Shown here piece after piece: positions 25,323 through 33,318 of a stretch of DNA of 64,000 nucleotides. The number at the start of each line of letters is the position of its first letter. The stretch's first letter is position 1. Origin of the DNA: Pseudarthrobacter sp. C4D7 (GTDB lineage: Bacteria > Actinomycetota > Actinomycetes > Actinomycetales > Micrococcaceae); NCBI RefSeq assembly GCF_013359725.1, contig NZ_JABFMW010000010.1:1-64000 (forward strand). Reading direction: 5' to 3'. The notes beneath the pieces are model-generated. The model saw only the letters and a program-made list of their open reading frames with translations. It had not been told where the DNA came from and did not search any database. A program made the position numbers and the translations under genes.

Positions 25323-27460
25323 GCCAGGTCCTTTTCAACGATGCCGGAAAGTGGGGTGTTCAGTTCGCGGGTGCCACCCTTGGGGGTGACCTCCAGTGCG
25401 CGGGCGGAGGGCAGGTCCGTGGCCAGCCAGTCCATGCCCTCGACGGCCAGCTGGTCCGCTTTGACGCAGCGCACCAGGCCGTCGCCGGCGCCGGAGGGCA
25501 GCAGCGGGACCGGTTCCAGGCAGGCGGACCCGGCGAACTGGCACCGGGCGGCGAAGCGGCAGCCGGCGGGCCAGTCCTTGGGCTGGGGAACCTGGCCGCT
25601 GATGGTGGCCAGGCGTTCCGGCATGGCGTCCCCGTCGTTGGCGTGCGGGTCGGCGGCGAGCAGGGCCAGGGTGTAGGGGTGGCGCGGGTTGTCCAGGATG
25701 GCCTGGGTTTTCCCGTTTTCCACCACCTGCCCGGCGTACATCACGGCCACCTGGTCGCAGATGTCCGCCACCACGCCCAGATCGTGCGTCACCATCACCA
25801 CGGACATTCCGGTGTCCTTCACCAGGGCCCGGAGCAGGGACAGGATCTCCGCCTGGACCGTGACATCCAGGGCTGTGGTGGGCTCATCCGCCACCAGCAG
25901 TTTCGGCTGGCCGGAGAGTGCAAGGGCGATGGCCACGCGCTGGGCCATGCCGCCGCTGATCTGGTGCGGATACGTCTTCAGGATCCGGGCGGCGTCAACG
26001 ATGCCCACCTTCTCCAGCAGGGCCAGGGCCTCCACCCGCGCGTCGGCTTTGCCCATCCCGCGGAGGCGGCGGATGGTTGCGGTGAGCTGGTAGCCCACCG
26101 TGAACATCGGGTCCAGGGCGCGCATGGGCTCCTGGCTGATCAGGGCGATGTCACGGCCCCGAATGGCTTCCATGTCCTTGTCCGTGGCGGCCGCGAGGTT
26201 CTTTCCGTTCCACAGGATCTGGCCGCCGGTGGCGGATACGCCGGAGGGCAGCAGGCCCAGGAGGGACAGCGCCGTCATGGTTTTGCCGCAGCCGGATTCA
26301 CCCACCAGGCCCAGGACGGTGCCCTGTTCGACGTCGAAGGAGACGCCGGTGACCAGGCGGACGCCGTTGCCCGCGCCCGCGCTGTCGACGCCGACGGACA
26401 GGTTGCGGACGCTGAGCGTGCCCTTCGCACCGGAATGAATGCCGGCGTCGTCCTTTTCCTTCCCGCCCGGCGCTGCGGCGGCAATGGCGGCAACGGCTTT
26501 GGCGCGCTGCCGCCGGGACGCGGCGGAGGGCAGGTGCGGGGCGGCCGCATTGGGCGCCTTGCCCAGGGCATTGCCGATGGCATTGGCGGAGAGGACGGTC
26601 AGTGCCAGGACGGCCCCCGTGGGCACCATCATCCAGGGGGCGTCGTAGACGTGCTGGGAGGCGCCCTGGATCATGCCGCCCCAGCTGGGCTGCGGGATGG
26701 GCGGGCCGAACCCGATGAAGGCCAGGCCGGCCTGGATGAGCATGCCGACGGCGAAAATCAGGGCCGCCTGCACCACAATGGTGTTGGCAAGGCCGGGCAG
26801 CACGTGCCGGAGGCTGATGCCCAGCGGTCCGACGCCGTCCACCTTCGCCGCGTCCACATAGAGCTGGGACTGCAACGACTTGGCCTGGCCCAGGATCACC
26901 CGGTAGATCCCGGCGGACATCAGGATGCCCAGGATGGCCATGACCATGGGAATGTTGGTGCCCACGGCGCCAATAACGGCCAGGATGATCACGGTCCCGG
27001 GCAAGGACATCATGATCTCGGTGACACGGCTGATGACACCTTCCACCCGCTCGCCGCCACCGGCGGCCGCCATGGCGAGGATGGTGCCAATCCCGACGCC
27101 GACAATCACCGTGAGCATCGATGTTCCCAGGGTGCCTGCGGCGGCAGCGAAGATCCGGCTGAGGATGTCGCGGCCCAGTTCGTCGGTGCCGAGCCAGTGG
27201 GCGGGCGTGGGGCCGGACAGGACGGCGGTGAAATCCTGGTCCTCGGTCTTGAACGGCAGCCACAGCGGCGCGGTCAGTGATGCCGCCACCACGGCCACGA
27301 GCCAGAGCAGGCCGGCCACCGCGCCGGGTGAACCGAGGAGCCGGTGCCTGGACAGCCTGGTGGGTGCAGCTTTGCCTGCGCCGGGCACGGAGGCGTCTGC
27401 CGTCGTCGTACTTCCTGCCTGGTCCGCGTCCGCGGAGGCCGGGGAAACTGTGGGGATCAT
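25319..27460 (-). CDS. Fused ABC permease-ATPase (DppC-DppD-like)
   Basis: 713 residues joining two subunits. Residues 1-310 or so are a DppC permease (LGTDELGRDILSRIFAAA, then the EAA-like loop DAAKVDGVGPLGISLRHVLPG). Residues 345-690 or so are an ATPase with Walker A GLVGESGCGKTMTALSLLG, signature ISGGMAQRVAIALAL and Walker B LLVADEPTTALDV, ending in the Opp-type Cys-containing tail (CRFAARCQFAGSACLEP). A Lys/Ala-rich linker joins them. Such fusions are known in actinobacteria, so this is not a sequencing error. The start overlaps the DppB stop by 4 bp. Confidence 0.92.
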   Translation of the reverse strand: MIPTVSPASADADQAGSTTTADASVPGAGKAAPTRLSRHRLLGSPGAVAGLLWLVAVVAASLTAPLWLPFKTEDQDFTAVLSGPTPAHWLGTDELGRDILSRIFAAAAGTLGTSMLTVIVGVGIGTILAMAAAGGGERVEGVISRVTEIMMSLPGTVIILAVIGAVGTNIPMVMAILGILMSAGIYRVILGQAKSLQSQLYVDAAKVDGVGPLGISLRHVLPGLANTIVVQAALIFAVGMLIQAGLAFIGFGPPIPQPSWGGMIQGASQHVYDAPWMMVPTGAVLALTVLSANAIGNALGKAPNAAAPHLPSAASRRQRAKAVAAIAAAAPGGKEKDDAGIHSGAKGTLSVRNLSVGVDSAGAGNGVRLVTGVSFDVEQGTVLGLVGESGCGKTMTALSLLGLLPSGVSATGGQILWNGKNLAAATDKDMEAIRGRDIALISQEPMRALDPMFTVGYQLTATIRRLRGMGKADARVEALALLEKVGIVDAARILKTYPHQISGGMAQRVAIALALSGQPKLLVADEPTTALDVTVQAEILSLLRALVKDTGMSVVMVTHDLGVVADICDQVAVMYAGQVVENGKTQAILDNPRHPYTLALLAADPHANDGDAMPERLATISGQVPQPKDWPAGCRFAARCQFAGSACLEPVPLLPSGAGDGLVRCVKADQLAVEGMDWLATDLPSARALEVTPKGGTRELNTPLSGIVEKDLA

Positions 27461-28398
27461 GAGGCACGCAACTTCGGGTCGAGGAACTTGGTGGCCAGCT
27501 CCAGCACCAGGTTGACGGCGACCACCACCACGGTGGCGATCACCACTACGCCCTGGACGGCGGGAGCATCGTGGGTGCTGACGGAGGTCTGGACGGCCTG
27601 GCCCAGCCCGGGCATGGCGAACAGCTGCTCCGCGATCACGGAGCCGCCGAACAGGCCGATGAACTGCAGGGCGATGCCGGCCACAATGGGCAGGCTGGCG
27701 TAGCGCAGGGCATGGACGTAGAGGATTTTCCAGGTGGGCGTGGCCGTGGCGCGCAGCGTGCGGATGTGCTCCTGCTGCAGCGCCTCGAGCATGGACGCCC
27801 GGGTCTGGCGGGCAATGAAGGCGGCGCCGCCCACCGCCAGCGTGATCACCGGCAGCGCCAGGGAGAGGGCCCAGTCCTGCGGCGAAACCTCGAACGGCAC
27901 GTAGCCGGTGGCCGGAAAGATAGAGGACTGGACGGCGAACAGGTAGACGAAGAGGACGCCCACCCAGAACGCCGGCAGGGCCACCAGCAGGCCCACGAAG
28001 CCGCCGATCACCTGGTCCAGGAAACCTCCGCGGACCGCGGCGGTCACCCCCAGGGCGATGCCCAGGATGGCGCTGAGGAGTGTGGCACCGGCGGCGAGGG
28101 ATGCCGTGACGGGCAGCCGGCTGGCGAGGTCTGCGCTGACGGAGCGGCCATCAATGAGCGAGACGCCCAGGTCGCCCTGCACTGCCGAACCCAGCCAGGT
28201 GATGAACTGTGTGGGCAGTGGATCGTTCCAACCCATCCGCTGGTTGACCTCGTCAATGGCTTCCTGGGACGCACCGGCGCCGAGGGACACGGCGCCCGGG
28301 CTGCCCGGCATCGCGTGCACCAGCAGGAATGCCAGGACGGCGACCACCAGCACGGTGGCCAGCGCCATCAGCAGGCGCTTGGTGATGAATAGTGCCAT
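27457..28398 (-). CDS. Dipeptide-type ABC transporter permease (DppB-like)
   Basis: 313 residues and six membrane spans. It starts MALFITKRLLMALATVLVV, the usual DppB beginning, with the permease loop EALQQEHIRTLRATATP and a closing FLDPKLRAS. I chose the ATG at 28398 because GGAGG stands 5 nt before it; the ATG four codons upstream overlaps this site. An intercistronic hairpin at 28417-28462 separates it from the binding-protein gene. Confidence 0.92.
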   Translation of the reverse strand: MALFITKRLLMALATVLVVAVLAFLLVHAMPGSPGAVSLGAGASQEAIDEVNQRMGWNDPLPTQFITWLGSAVQGDLGVSLIDGRSVSADLASRLPVTASLAAGATLLSAILGIALGVTAAVRGGFLDQVIGGFVGLLVALPAFWVGVLFVYLFAVQSSIFPATGYVPFEVSPQDWALSLALPVITLAVGGAAFIARQTRASMLEALQQEHIRTLRATATPTWKILYVHALRYASLPIVAGIALQFIGLFGGSVIAEQLFAMPGLGQAVQTSVSTHDAPAVQGVVVIATVVVVAVNLVLELATKFLDPKLRAS

Positions 28399-28416
28399 GG
28401 TGACCTCCATCGGTCA

Positions 28417-28462
28417 GCACCTTCCCGGGCGGCCCTAGCCTTGCGGCCGCCCGGGAAGGTGC
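28417..28462 (-). terminator. Intercistronic hairpin between binding protein and permease genes
   Basis: Perfect 18-bp GC-rich arms with a 10-nt loop and no U-tract, 5 bp after the binding-protein stop and 18 bp before the permease start. It is most likely an attenuator or 3' mRNA stabiliser that lets the binding protein be made in excess over the membrane subunits. Confidence 0.65.
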
Positions 28463-28467
28463 GGGTA

Positions 28468-30024
28468 TCAGCTAGCCGGCGTGTAGGACGAAAGGAGCGG
28501 GTAGGCGTTGGTGCCGGCGAACTTCACCGGGGCTACCTTCTTGGTGTTGTACCCCTGGTTGGTCAGCGCCTCGTAGAGCGGGATCATCCAGCCGGACTCC
28601 ACCAGCCGGGTGTTCAGCTTGGTGGCGGCAGCCTTCACGGCAGCGTCGTCCTTGGCCGCCGCCAGCTCGCCGGTGGCGGCGCTGAGCTGGTCATCGGTGG
28701 CCTTTTGCACGTTGGTGAAACCATTGAGGACGACGCCGTACATGACGCCCACGGGGTTGTCCCAGTTCAGCGGGGCGTAGCCCAGGGGCGTGGTGGCGAC
28801 GGCGGCGAAGGCTTCGTCGGTGGAGGCGGCCATCTTCACGTTCATGGTGATGCCGACGGCGGCGAGGTCCTTTTGGACGGCCTGCAGGTCCGTCTGGGTC
28901 TGGGCGCCGGCGATGATGGTGTACTCGAAGCCGTTGGGGTAGCCGGCCTCGGCCAGCAGGCTCTTGGCCTTGTCCGGGTTGTACGCGAACTTCGTTTCCA
29001 GGTCCTTGGTGAATCCGGCAGAGTCCTTGGGCAGGGCATTCCAGGCAGGGATGTCACCCTTGTGCAGGGCGTCCACCAGGGCCTGGCGGTTGATGGCGTA
29101 CTGGATGGCCTGGCGGACCTTTTCCTGCGCAAAGGCCGGGGCGGTCTTGCCGATCTTATCGAAGGAGATCATGGTGTTGACGGTGCCGCCGGCCTGGGAA
29201 ACGCCGACACCCTTGGACTTGGCGAAGTCCACGGTGGAGGACGTCAGCATCGCGACGTCGGCCTGGCCCGAGACCAGGGCGTTGGCGCGGGCCTGGGGGT
29301 CCAGGACCACGCTGAAGACAACCTTCTTGTAGGCGTACTTGGCAGCGTCAGCGCTCTTGTCGTTCTTCACCAGGACGTACTTGTTGCCCTTCACGGTGGA
29401 GGGGTCAAGGGTGTAGGGGCCGGAACCGTCCGGCGTGGCAGCCAGGCTGGCGGTGTCCGTGACACCGTTCTTGCCCACGATCATTCCGGTGGTGGAGGCC
29501 AGGTTCTTCTCGAATCCGGGCTGCGGCTTGGCGAAGGTGAGGGTCACCTGGGTGGGGCTGACCACGTCCACGGACGTGATCTCCTGGGCGCCGCCCTTGG
29601 CGACGGCGGAGTAAGCGGTCAGGGCGGGGTCGGACCGGCGGTCCAGGTTGGCCTTGACCAGTGCCGCATCAAGCGTGGAGCCGTCCGTGAACGTGATGTT
29701 GTCCTTGAGGTTGAGCGTCAGGACGGTGTTGTCCGCGTTGTAGCTGAAGTCCTTGGCCAGCCCGGGGCCCGTGGAGCCGTCCGGCTGGAGGGTCATCAGG
29801 CTGTCGTAAAGGCCCTCGAAGAACTGGCGCTGGGCTGCAGCAACGCGCAGGGGGTCGTAGCCGAAGGAGGCAGAATCGCTGTCGATGGCCAGGGTCAGGC
29901 TGCTCGCATCAGCCTTCGCTGCGGCCTGGCTGGACCCGCCGCCGCAGGCTGCCAATGAACCCATCAGCAGGGCACCGGCCAGGACGGCTGCGCCCGCACG
30001 GGCGGTGGAGTTCGGAAGTTTCAT
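28468..30024 (-). CDS. ABC transporter substrate-binding lipoprotein (SBP_bac_5)
   Basis: 518 residues. It has a lipoprotein signal with the lipobox LAAC (Cys at about residue 27, followed by GGGSSQ). The mature part follows the DppA/OppA/NikA fold: DPLRVAAAQRQFFEGLYDSLM, the middle NIT FTDGSTLDAALVKANLDRR segment, and a C-terminal lobe. The family binds peptides, nickel-chelates or oligosaccharides. The surroundings (two GH78, GH43, GH1) make a plant oligosaccharide or glycoside the more likely ligand here. The ribosome site is AAAGG. It is first in a likely operon running to the short GH78. Confidence 0.92.
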   Translation of the reverse strand: MKLPNSTARAGAAVLAGALLMGSLAACGGGSSQAAAKADASSLTLAIDSDSASFGYDPLRVAAAQRQFFEGLYDSLMTLQPDGSTGPGLAKDFSYNADNTVLTLNLKDNITFTDGSTLDAALVKANLDRRSDPALTAYSAVAKGGAQEITSVDVVSPTQVTLTFAKPQPGFEKNLASTTGMIVGKNGVTDTASLAATPDGSGPYTLDPSTVKGNKYVLVKNDKSADAAKYAYKKVVFSVVLDPQARANALVSGQADVAMLTSSTVDFAKSKGVGVSQAGGTVNTMISFDKIGKTAPAFAQEKVRQAIQYAINRQALVDALHKGDIPAWNALPKDSAGFTKDLETKFAYNPDKAKSLLAEAGYPNGFEYTIIAGAQTQTDLQAVQKDLAAVGITMNVKMAASTDEAFAAVATTPLGYAPLNWDNPVGVMYGVVLNGFTNVQKATDDQLSAATGELAAAKDDAAVKAAATKLNTRLVESGWMIPLYEALTNQGYNTKKVAPVKFAGTNAYPLLSSYTPAS

Positions 30025-30135
30025 GTAATGCGCCTTTGCAGTCTGATGTGATGACGGAAGAACGGTTTTAGGGGGCTGGCTGCTCGCCGGCTCCCTTCAA
30101 GAATCGGGCGGAGCCGCAGGCGCCAGACATGAGAA

Positions 30136-30159
30136 TGTCATTGATTGAAAAGGTATTGT
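30136..30159. promoter_or_regulatory. Operator TGTCA-TTGAT-TGAAA plus TATTGT -10 box
   Basis: A dyad with one mismatch (30136-30150), then a 3-bp gap, then TATTGT (30154-30159), in the gap between the divergent ABC binding-protein and GH1 genes. It has the same geometry and a near-identical sequence to the site in front of the IclR gene at 16647-16670, so it is probably controlled by the same regulator. Confidence 0.45.
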
Positions 30160-30244
30160 GGCCCCGGTCACGCCGGGCGGAAGGATGGATGCAGGCAGTG
30201 AGGCCTGGACGCCGCCGCGCGTCCATCATGAGAGGAATCCCCCG

Positions 30245-31504
30245 ATGACCAACCCATTTCCGCGCGACTTCCTTTGGGGCGTGGCCACCGCCGGCCACCA
30301 GGTGGAAGGCAACAACGTCACCAGCGATGTCTGGTTCCTGGAGCACCTTCCGGGCACCATCTTCGCGGAGCCTTCCGGGGACGCCGTGGACCACTACCAC
30401 CGCTACCGTGAGGACATCGCCCTGATCGCCGGCCTGGGCTTGACCAGCTACCGGTTCTCCCTGGAGTGGGCCCGGATCGAGCCGGAAGAGGGCCACTTTT
30501 CGGTGGCCGAACTGGACCACTACAGGCGGGTACTCGAGGCCTGCCACGAGCACGGGCTGACGCCGGTAGTCACGTTCCACCACTTCGCGTCGCCGCTCTG
30601 GCTGCTCCGCCTGGGCGGCTGGGAGGGCGAACGCACGCCGGAGCTGTTCGCGCGCTACTGCAGCCGCGTGATGACGCACCTGGGTGACCTTATCGGCGTC
30701 GCCTGCACCCTGAACGAACCCAACCTTCCATGGCTGCTGGCATCGTTTGGCATCGGCGGCGAAGCGCCGGAAAACCGCGGCAATGTCCCCATGTGGGCAG
30801 CCGCCGCGGAACGCCTTGGCGTGGACGCCGGTACGGTGGCCCCTTTCCAGTTCTGCTCCACGGAGGCCGGCTTCCACGTCAAACTTGCGGCGCACAAGGC
30901 GGCCACCGCAGCCATCAAGGCCCACCGCCCGGAGCTGCAGGTGGGCTGGACCCTGGCCAACTCGGACATCCAGTCCATCCCCGGCGGCGAGGAAACCGCG
31001 GACCGGGTGCGCCGGGAGGTCAACGAACGGTTCCTGGAAGCCTCCCGCGGTGACGACTTCGTGGGCATCCAGACCTACGGCCGCACCGTGTACGGCCCGG
31101 ACGGCCACGCCCCCGCACCGGAGGGCGCGCCCACCAACGGGATGGGCGAGGAGATTTACCCGCAGGCCCTGGAGGCCACCGTCCGGGAGGCGTGGCGCGT
31201 TGCCGGCATCCCGGTGATGGTCACCGAAAACGGGCTGGCCACGGACGATGACACGCAGCGCGTGGCGTACCTGGAGGCAGCGGTGGACGGCGTGGCCGCC
31301 TGCCTTGCCGACGGCATCGACGTGCGGGGCTACATCGCCTGGTCGGCCTTCGACAACTTCGAGTGGATCTTTGGTTACCGGCCCAAGTTCGGCCTGATCG
31401 CCGTCAATCGTTCCACCCAGGAGCGGACGCCCAAGGAAAGCGCACGGTGGCTGGGCGGTTTTGCCCGGCAGCACGCCCGGGCAGCGGCACCGCAGCCGGC
31501 CTGA
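30245..31504 (+). CDS. Glycoside hydrolase family 1 (beta-glucosidase type)
   Basis: 419 residues and a complete GH1 barrel: FLWGVATAGHQVEG at the N-terminus, acid/base Glu158 in TLNEPN, nucleophile Glu328 in VMVTENG, and AFDNFEWIFGY near the C-terminus. It is slightly shorter than the 450-480 usual for the family. There is no signal peptide, so it acts in the cytoplasm. It is transcribed divergently from the dipeptide-type ABC importer, whose imported beta-glycoside it may hydrolyse. The ATG at 30245 follows an AGAGGAA site. Confidence 0.92.
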   Translation: MTNPFPRDFLWGVATAGHQVEGNNVTSDVWFLEHLPGTIFAEPSGDAVDHYHRYREDIALIAGLGLTSYRFSLEWARIEPEEGHFSVAELDHYRRVLEACHEHGLTPVVTFHHFASPLWLLRLGGWEGERTPELFARYCSRVMTHLGDLIGVACTLNEPNLPWLLASFGIGGEAPENRGNVPMWAAAAERLGVDAGTVAPFQFCSTEAGFHVKLAAHKAATAAIKAHRPELQVGWTLANSDIQSIPGGEETADRVRREVNERFLEASRGDDFVGIQTYGRTVYGPDGHAPAPEGAPTNGMGEEIYPQALEATVREAWRVAGIPVMVTENGLATDDDTQRVAYLEAAVDGVAACLADGIDVRGYIAWSAFDNFEWIFGYRPKFGLIAVNRSTQERTPKESARWLGGFARQHARAAAPQPA

Positions 31505-31511
31505 GACCACT

Positions 31512-31547
31512 AATGGCCCGGACTTCCACGTGGAAGTCCGGGCCATT
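31512..31547. terminator. Bidirectional terminator-like palindrome
   Basis: A perfect 36-bp palindrome (18-bp arms, centre CACGTG), 8 bp after the GH1 stop and 16 bp past the end of the convergent nucleoside hydrolase. Position and strength fit a shared terminator. Confidence 0.7.
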
Positions 31548-31562
31548 TGCTTTGGCACGCCG

Positions 31563-32393
31563 TTACGCCTGCAACCCCAGCTTCGCGACAAAGTCCGCCA
31601 TGATCAGCCTGGTGTCCACGGAGGTGTAGGTGCGCCTTTGGGGTTCAGCGGACGTTTGGACGTAGGTGGACGTGACGTCGTCGAGCCCGGTGACCACCAA
31701 GGGCGCGCTGTCGCCCAGGCACCAGAGCGGCCCGAACTTCACGAAATCCGGCACCTCAAGGCTGTTGAAAAGCTCCCACAACCAGGTGCCGGCCGGCCCG
31801 GTGTTCCGGAACGCACGGTCCAGTTCAGCCACGGGGGCAACAACCTGCCGGTAGGTCTCTGCCGGGAACTGCCATACCGCCAGTTCCCGGTTGCCCAGGA
31901 CGTAGTCCGCGGCAGCGGGATCCGTGAAGTAGTTGTACTCCTCCCCGTTCGCTGCTGCTCCGCCCACCCAGGCCAGGGTGAGGGAAGAAGCGACGGCGGG
32001 ATCCAGGAGGAGCGCGTCGGCCACGTTGGTGAGCGGGCCGGCACAGACCAGGACCAGGGGCAGCTCTCCTCCAGCCGCCGCGGCGTCCACCATGGCCCGG
32101 GCGGCAGCATTGCCGCGGACGTGCCCGGTGAAGGGAGTGTCCGGACCGGCCTGCACGCCCGGCACGTCCGGCCGCTTCAGCACCCGGAGCAAATCGGCCG
32201 CCAAATCCGCGCCTTTCTGCGCCATACCCTGGGGCGGTCCAAACATCGGGTTGGTCAGTGAGCTCGTAACACCGGCGATCCTGTTGGCGGGCGACATCGC
32301 ATGGTGGGCCAGGGCCACCAGCCCGTCCGGGTCCCCCGCAAAGTCGTTGTCGATTATCACGCGGCACCGGGGCTCGACCTGAATCATGTCCAT
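31563..32393 (-). CDS. Inosine-uridine-type nucleoside hydrolase
   Basis: 276 residues. RVIIDNDFAGDPDGLVAL (about residues 10-27) is the Asp-rich Ca2+ site of the IU-NH family. It has one change: the usual DTDxGxDD appears as DNDFAGDPD. VCAGPLTNVADAL and the C-terminal SVDTRLIMADF are also family motifs. It hydrolyses the N-glycosidic bond of nucleosides, or possibly a related glycoside given its surroundings. The start MDMIQVEP at 32393 leaves the operator dyad 42 bp upstream. It is transcribed alone. Confidence 0.87.
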   Translation of the reverse strand: MDMIQVEPRCRVIIDNDFAGDPDGLVALAHHAMSPANRIAGVTSSLTNPMFGPPQGMAQKGADLAADLLRVLKRPDVPGVQAGPDTPFTGHVRGNAAARAMVDAAAAGGELPLVLVCAGPLTNVADALLLDPAVASSLTLAWVGGAAANGEEYNYFTDPAAADYVLGNRELAVWQFPAETYRQVVAPVAELDRAFRNTGPAGTWLWELFNSLEVPDFVKFGPLWCLGDSAPLVVTGLDDVTSTYVQTSAEPQRRTYTSVDTRLIMADFVAKLGLQA

Positions 32394-32434
32394 GATGCAA
32401 GCCTTGCAGCGCCACCGCCCTGCCGGGCGGTGGA

Positions 32435-32449
32435 TTCCATTCGCTGGAA
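32435..32449 (-). promoter_or_regulatory. Operator TTCCA-TTCGC-TGGAA upstream of nucleoside hydrolase
   Basis: A perfect dyad with the same arms and spacer length as the site before the GH43 gene, 42 bp upstream of the start codon (43 bp there). This shared geometry supports a common regulator for the two genes. Confidence 0.55.
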
Positions 32450-32469
32450 GGAAGGATGCGTGGAGAGCC

Positions 32470-32907
32470 TTAGTCCGCGCCCTGCCCACGGATGATCAGC
32501 ACGGGGCAATGCGCGTGATGGATGGTCTGGTGGGACACGGACCCGAGCAGCATTCCGGTGAAGCCACCGTGGCCGCGTGAACCGACGGCCACCAGATCCG
32601 CATCCCGGGAGGCATCGATGAGGGCCGAGGCAGGGTTTCCTTCCACGATGCGTCCGGTAATCGGCACGCCGTGGTCCTTGACGCGCTCAAGCTCAGCTTT
32701 GAGGATGGCTTCGGCGTCCTTTTGGAAGATGTCGTAGTCCCAGGCGGTGCCGAGGGCATCGCTGACGTACGGGAAGCTCCAGGCTGTCACCGCCTGGACT
32801 TCGCCCCCACGCAGCCGTGCTTCCTCCATGGCCCAATCCATGGCGGCCTGGGACTGGTCCGATCCGTCCACGCCCACCACAATCCTGAAGCTTCCGCTGC
32901 CGGCCAC
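32470..32907 (-). CDS. Universal stress protein (UspA family)
   Basis: 145 residues. IVVGVDGSDQS at the N-terminus and GSRGHGGFTGMLLGSVS (the G-2x-G-9x-G(S/T) ATP-binding motif) near residue 110 are intact, and it ends in CPVLIIRG. This is the ATP-binding, filament-like branch of Usp proteins, active in dormancy and redox or starvation stress. It starts with GTG at 32907 behind AAAGGAA. The gene upstream in the same direction encodes a small Cys-rich protein (36-bp gap), perhaps co-transcribed. Confidence 0.93.
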   Translation of the reverse strand: MAGSGSFRIVVGVDGSDQSQAAMDWAMEEARLRGGEVQAVTAWSFPYVSDALGTAWDYDIFQKDAEAILKAELERVKDHGVPITGRIVEGNPASALIDASRDADLVAVGSRGHGGFTGMLLGSVSHQTIHHAHCPVLIIRGQGAD

Positions 32908-32943
32908 TGCGTTCCTTTCTTCGTGTGATGTTGTCCCGCAGGG

Positions 32944-33228
32944 CTAGCCCTGGCCCGGCGCGTTGCCGTGCGCCGGTACGGCCACCGCCGTATGCCCGGC
33001 CTTCGCGGCCTGGTGCGGGTTCCCTGCTTCCTTTGCACAATGAAGGCAGCAGTAAATGCCGGCTTCACTGTCAACGGGGTGGCCCAGGATCCGGCAGCCG
33101 CAGTGCTCGCATGCGGGAGCCATCATGTGGATGGCACATTCGAAACTGTCGAAGGTGCCCGTCTGGTTCCCCATATTGACGGTGAACATGCGGCCCTCGG
33201 TGCTGCCGCAGACATCACATGCGCCCAT
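32944..33228 (-). CDS. Small Cys/His-rich metal-binding protein (metallothionein- or zinc-ribbon-like)
   Basis: 94 residues. An N-terminal CDVCGS knuckle is followed by MMAPACEHCGCRILG and then IYCCLHCAKEAGN, so eight or nine cysteines and several His cluster in the first 70 residues. The pattern CxxCGCxI... YCCxxCA resembles bacterial metallothioneins (SmtA-type) and zinc ribbons, but I cannot assign the family with certainty. The ribosome site is AGGAGG, 7 nt before the ATG. It probably binds Zn2+. It precedes the universal stress protein gene. Confidence 0.75.
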   Translation of the reverse strand: MGACDVCGSTEGRMFTVNMGNQTGTFDSFECAIHMMAPACEHCGCRILGHPVDSEAGIYCCLHCAKEAGNPHQAAKAGHTAVAVPAHGNAPGQG

Positions 33229-33318
33229 GGTCCTGCCTCCTGTTGTGCTTGTCCGGTCCAGACACTCAAGTTGACTGCGTGGGCGGGTTGGCTGCCTAGG
33301 GGCGAAGGTCCTCCGGGC

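Noticed and set aside
31512-31547. Perfect 36-bp palindrome as an operator
   Set aside because: It lies between two convergent gene ends, where a terminator is expected, and near no promoter.
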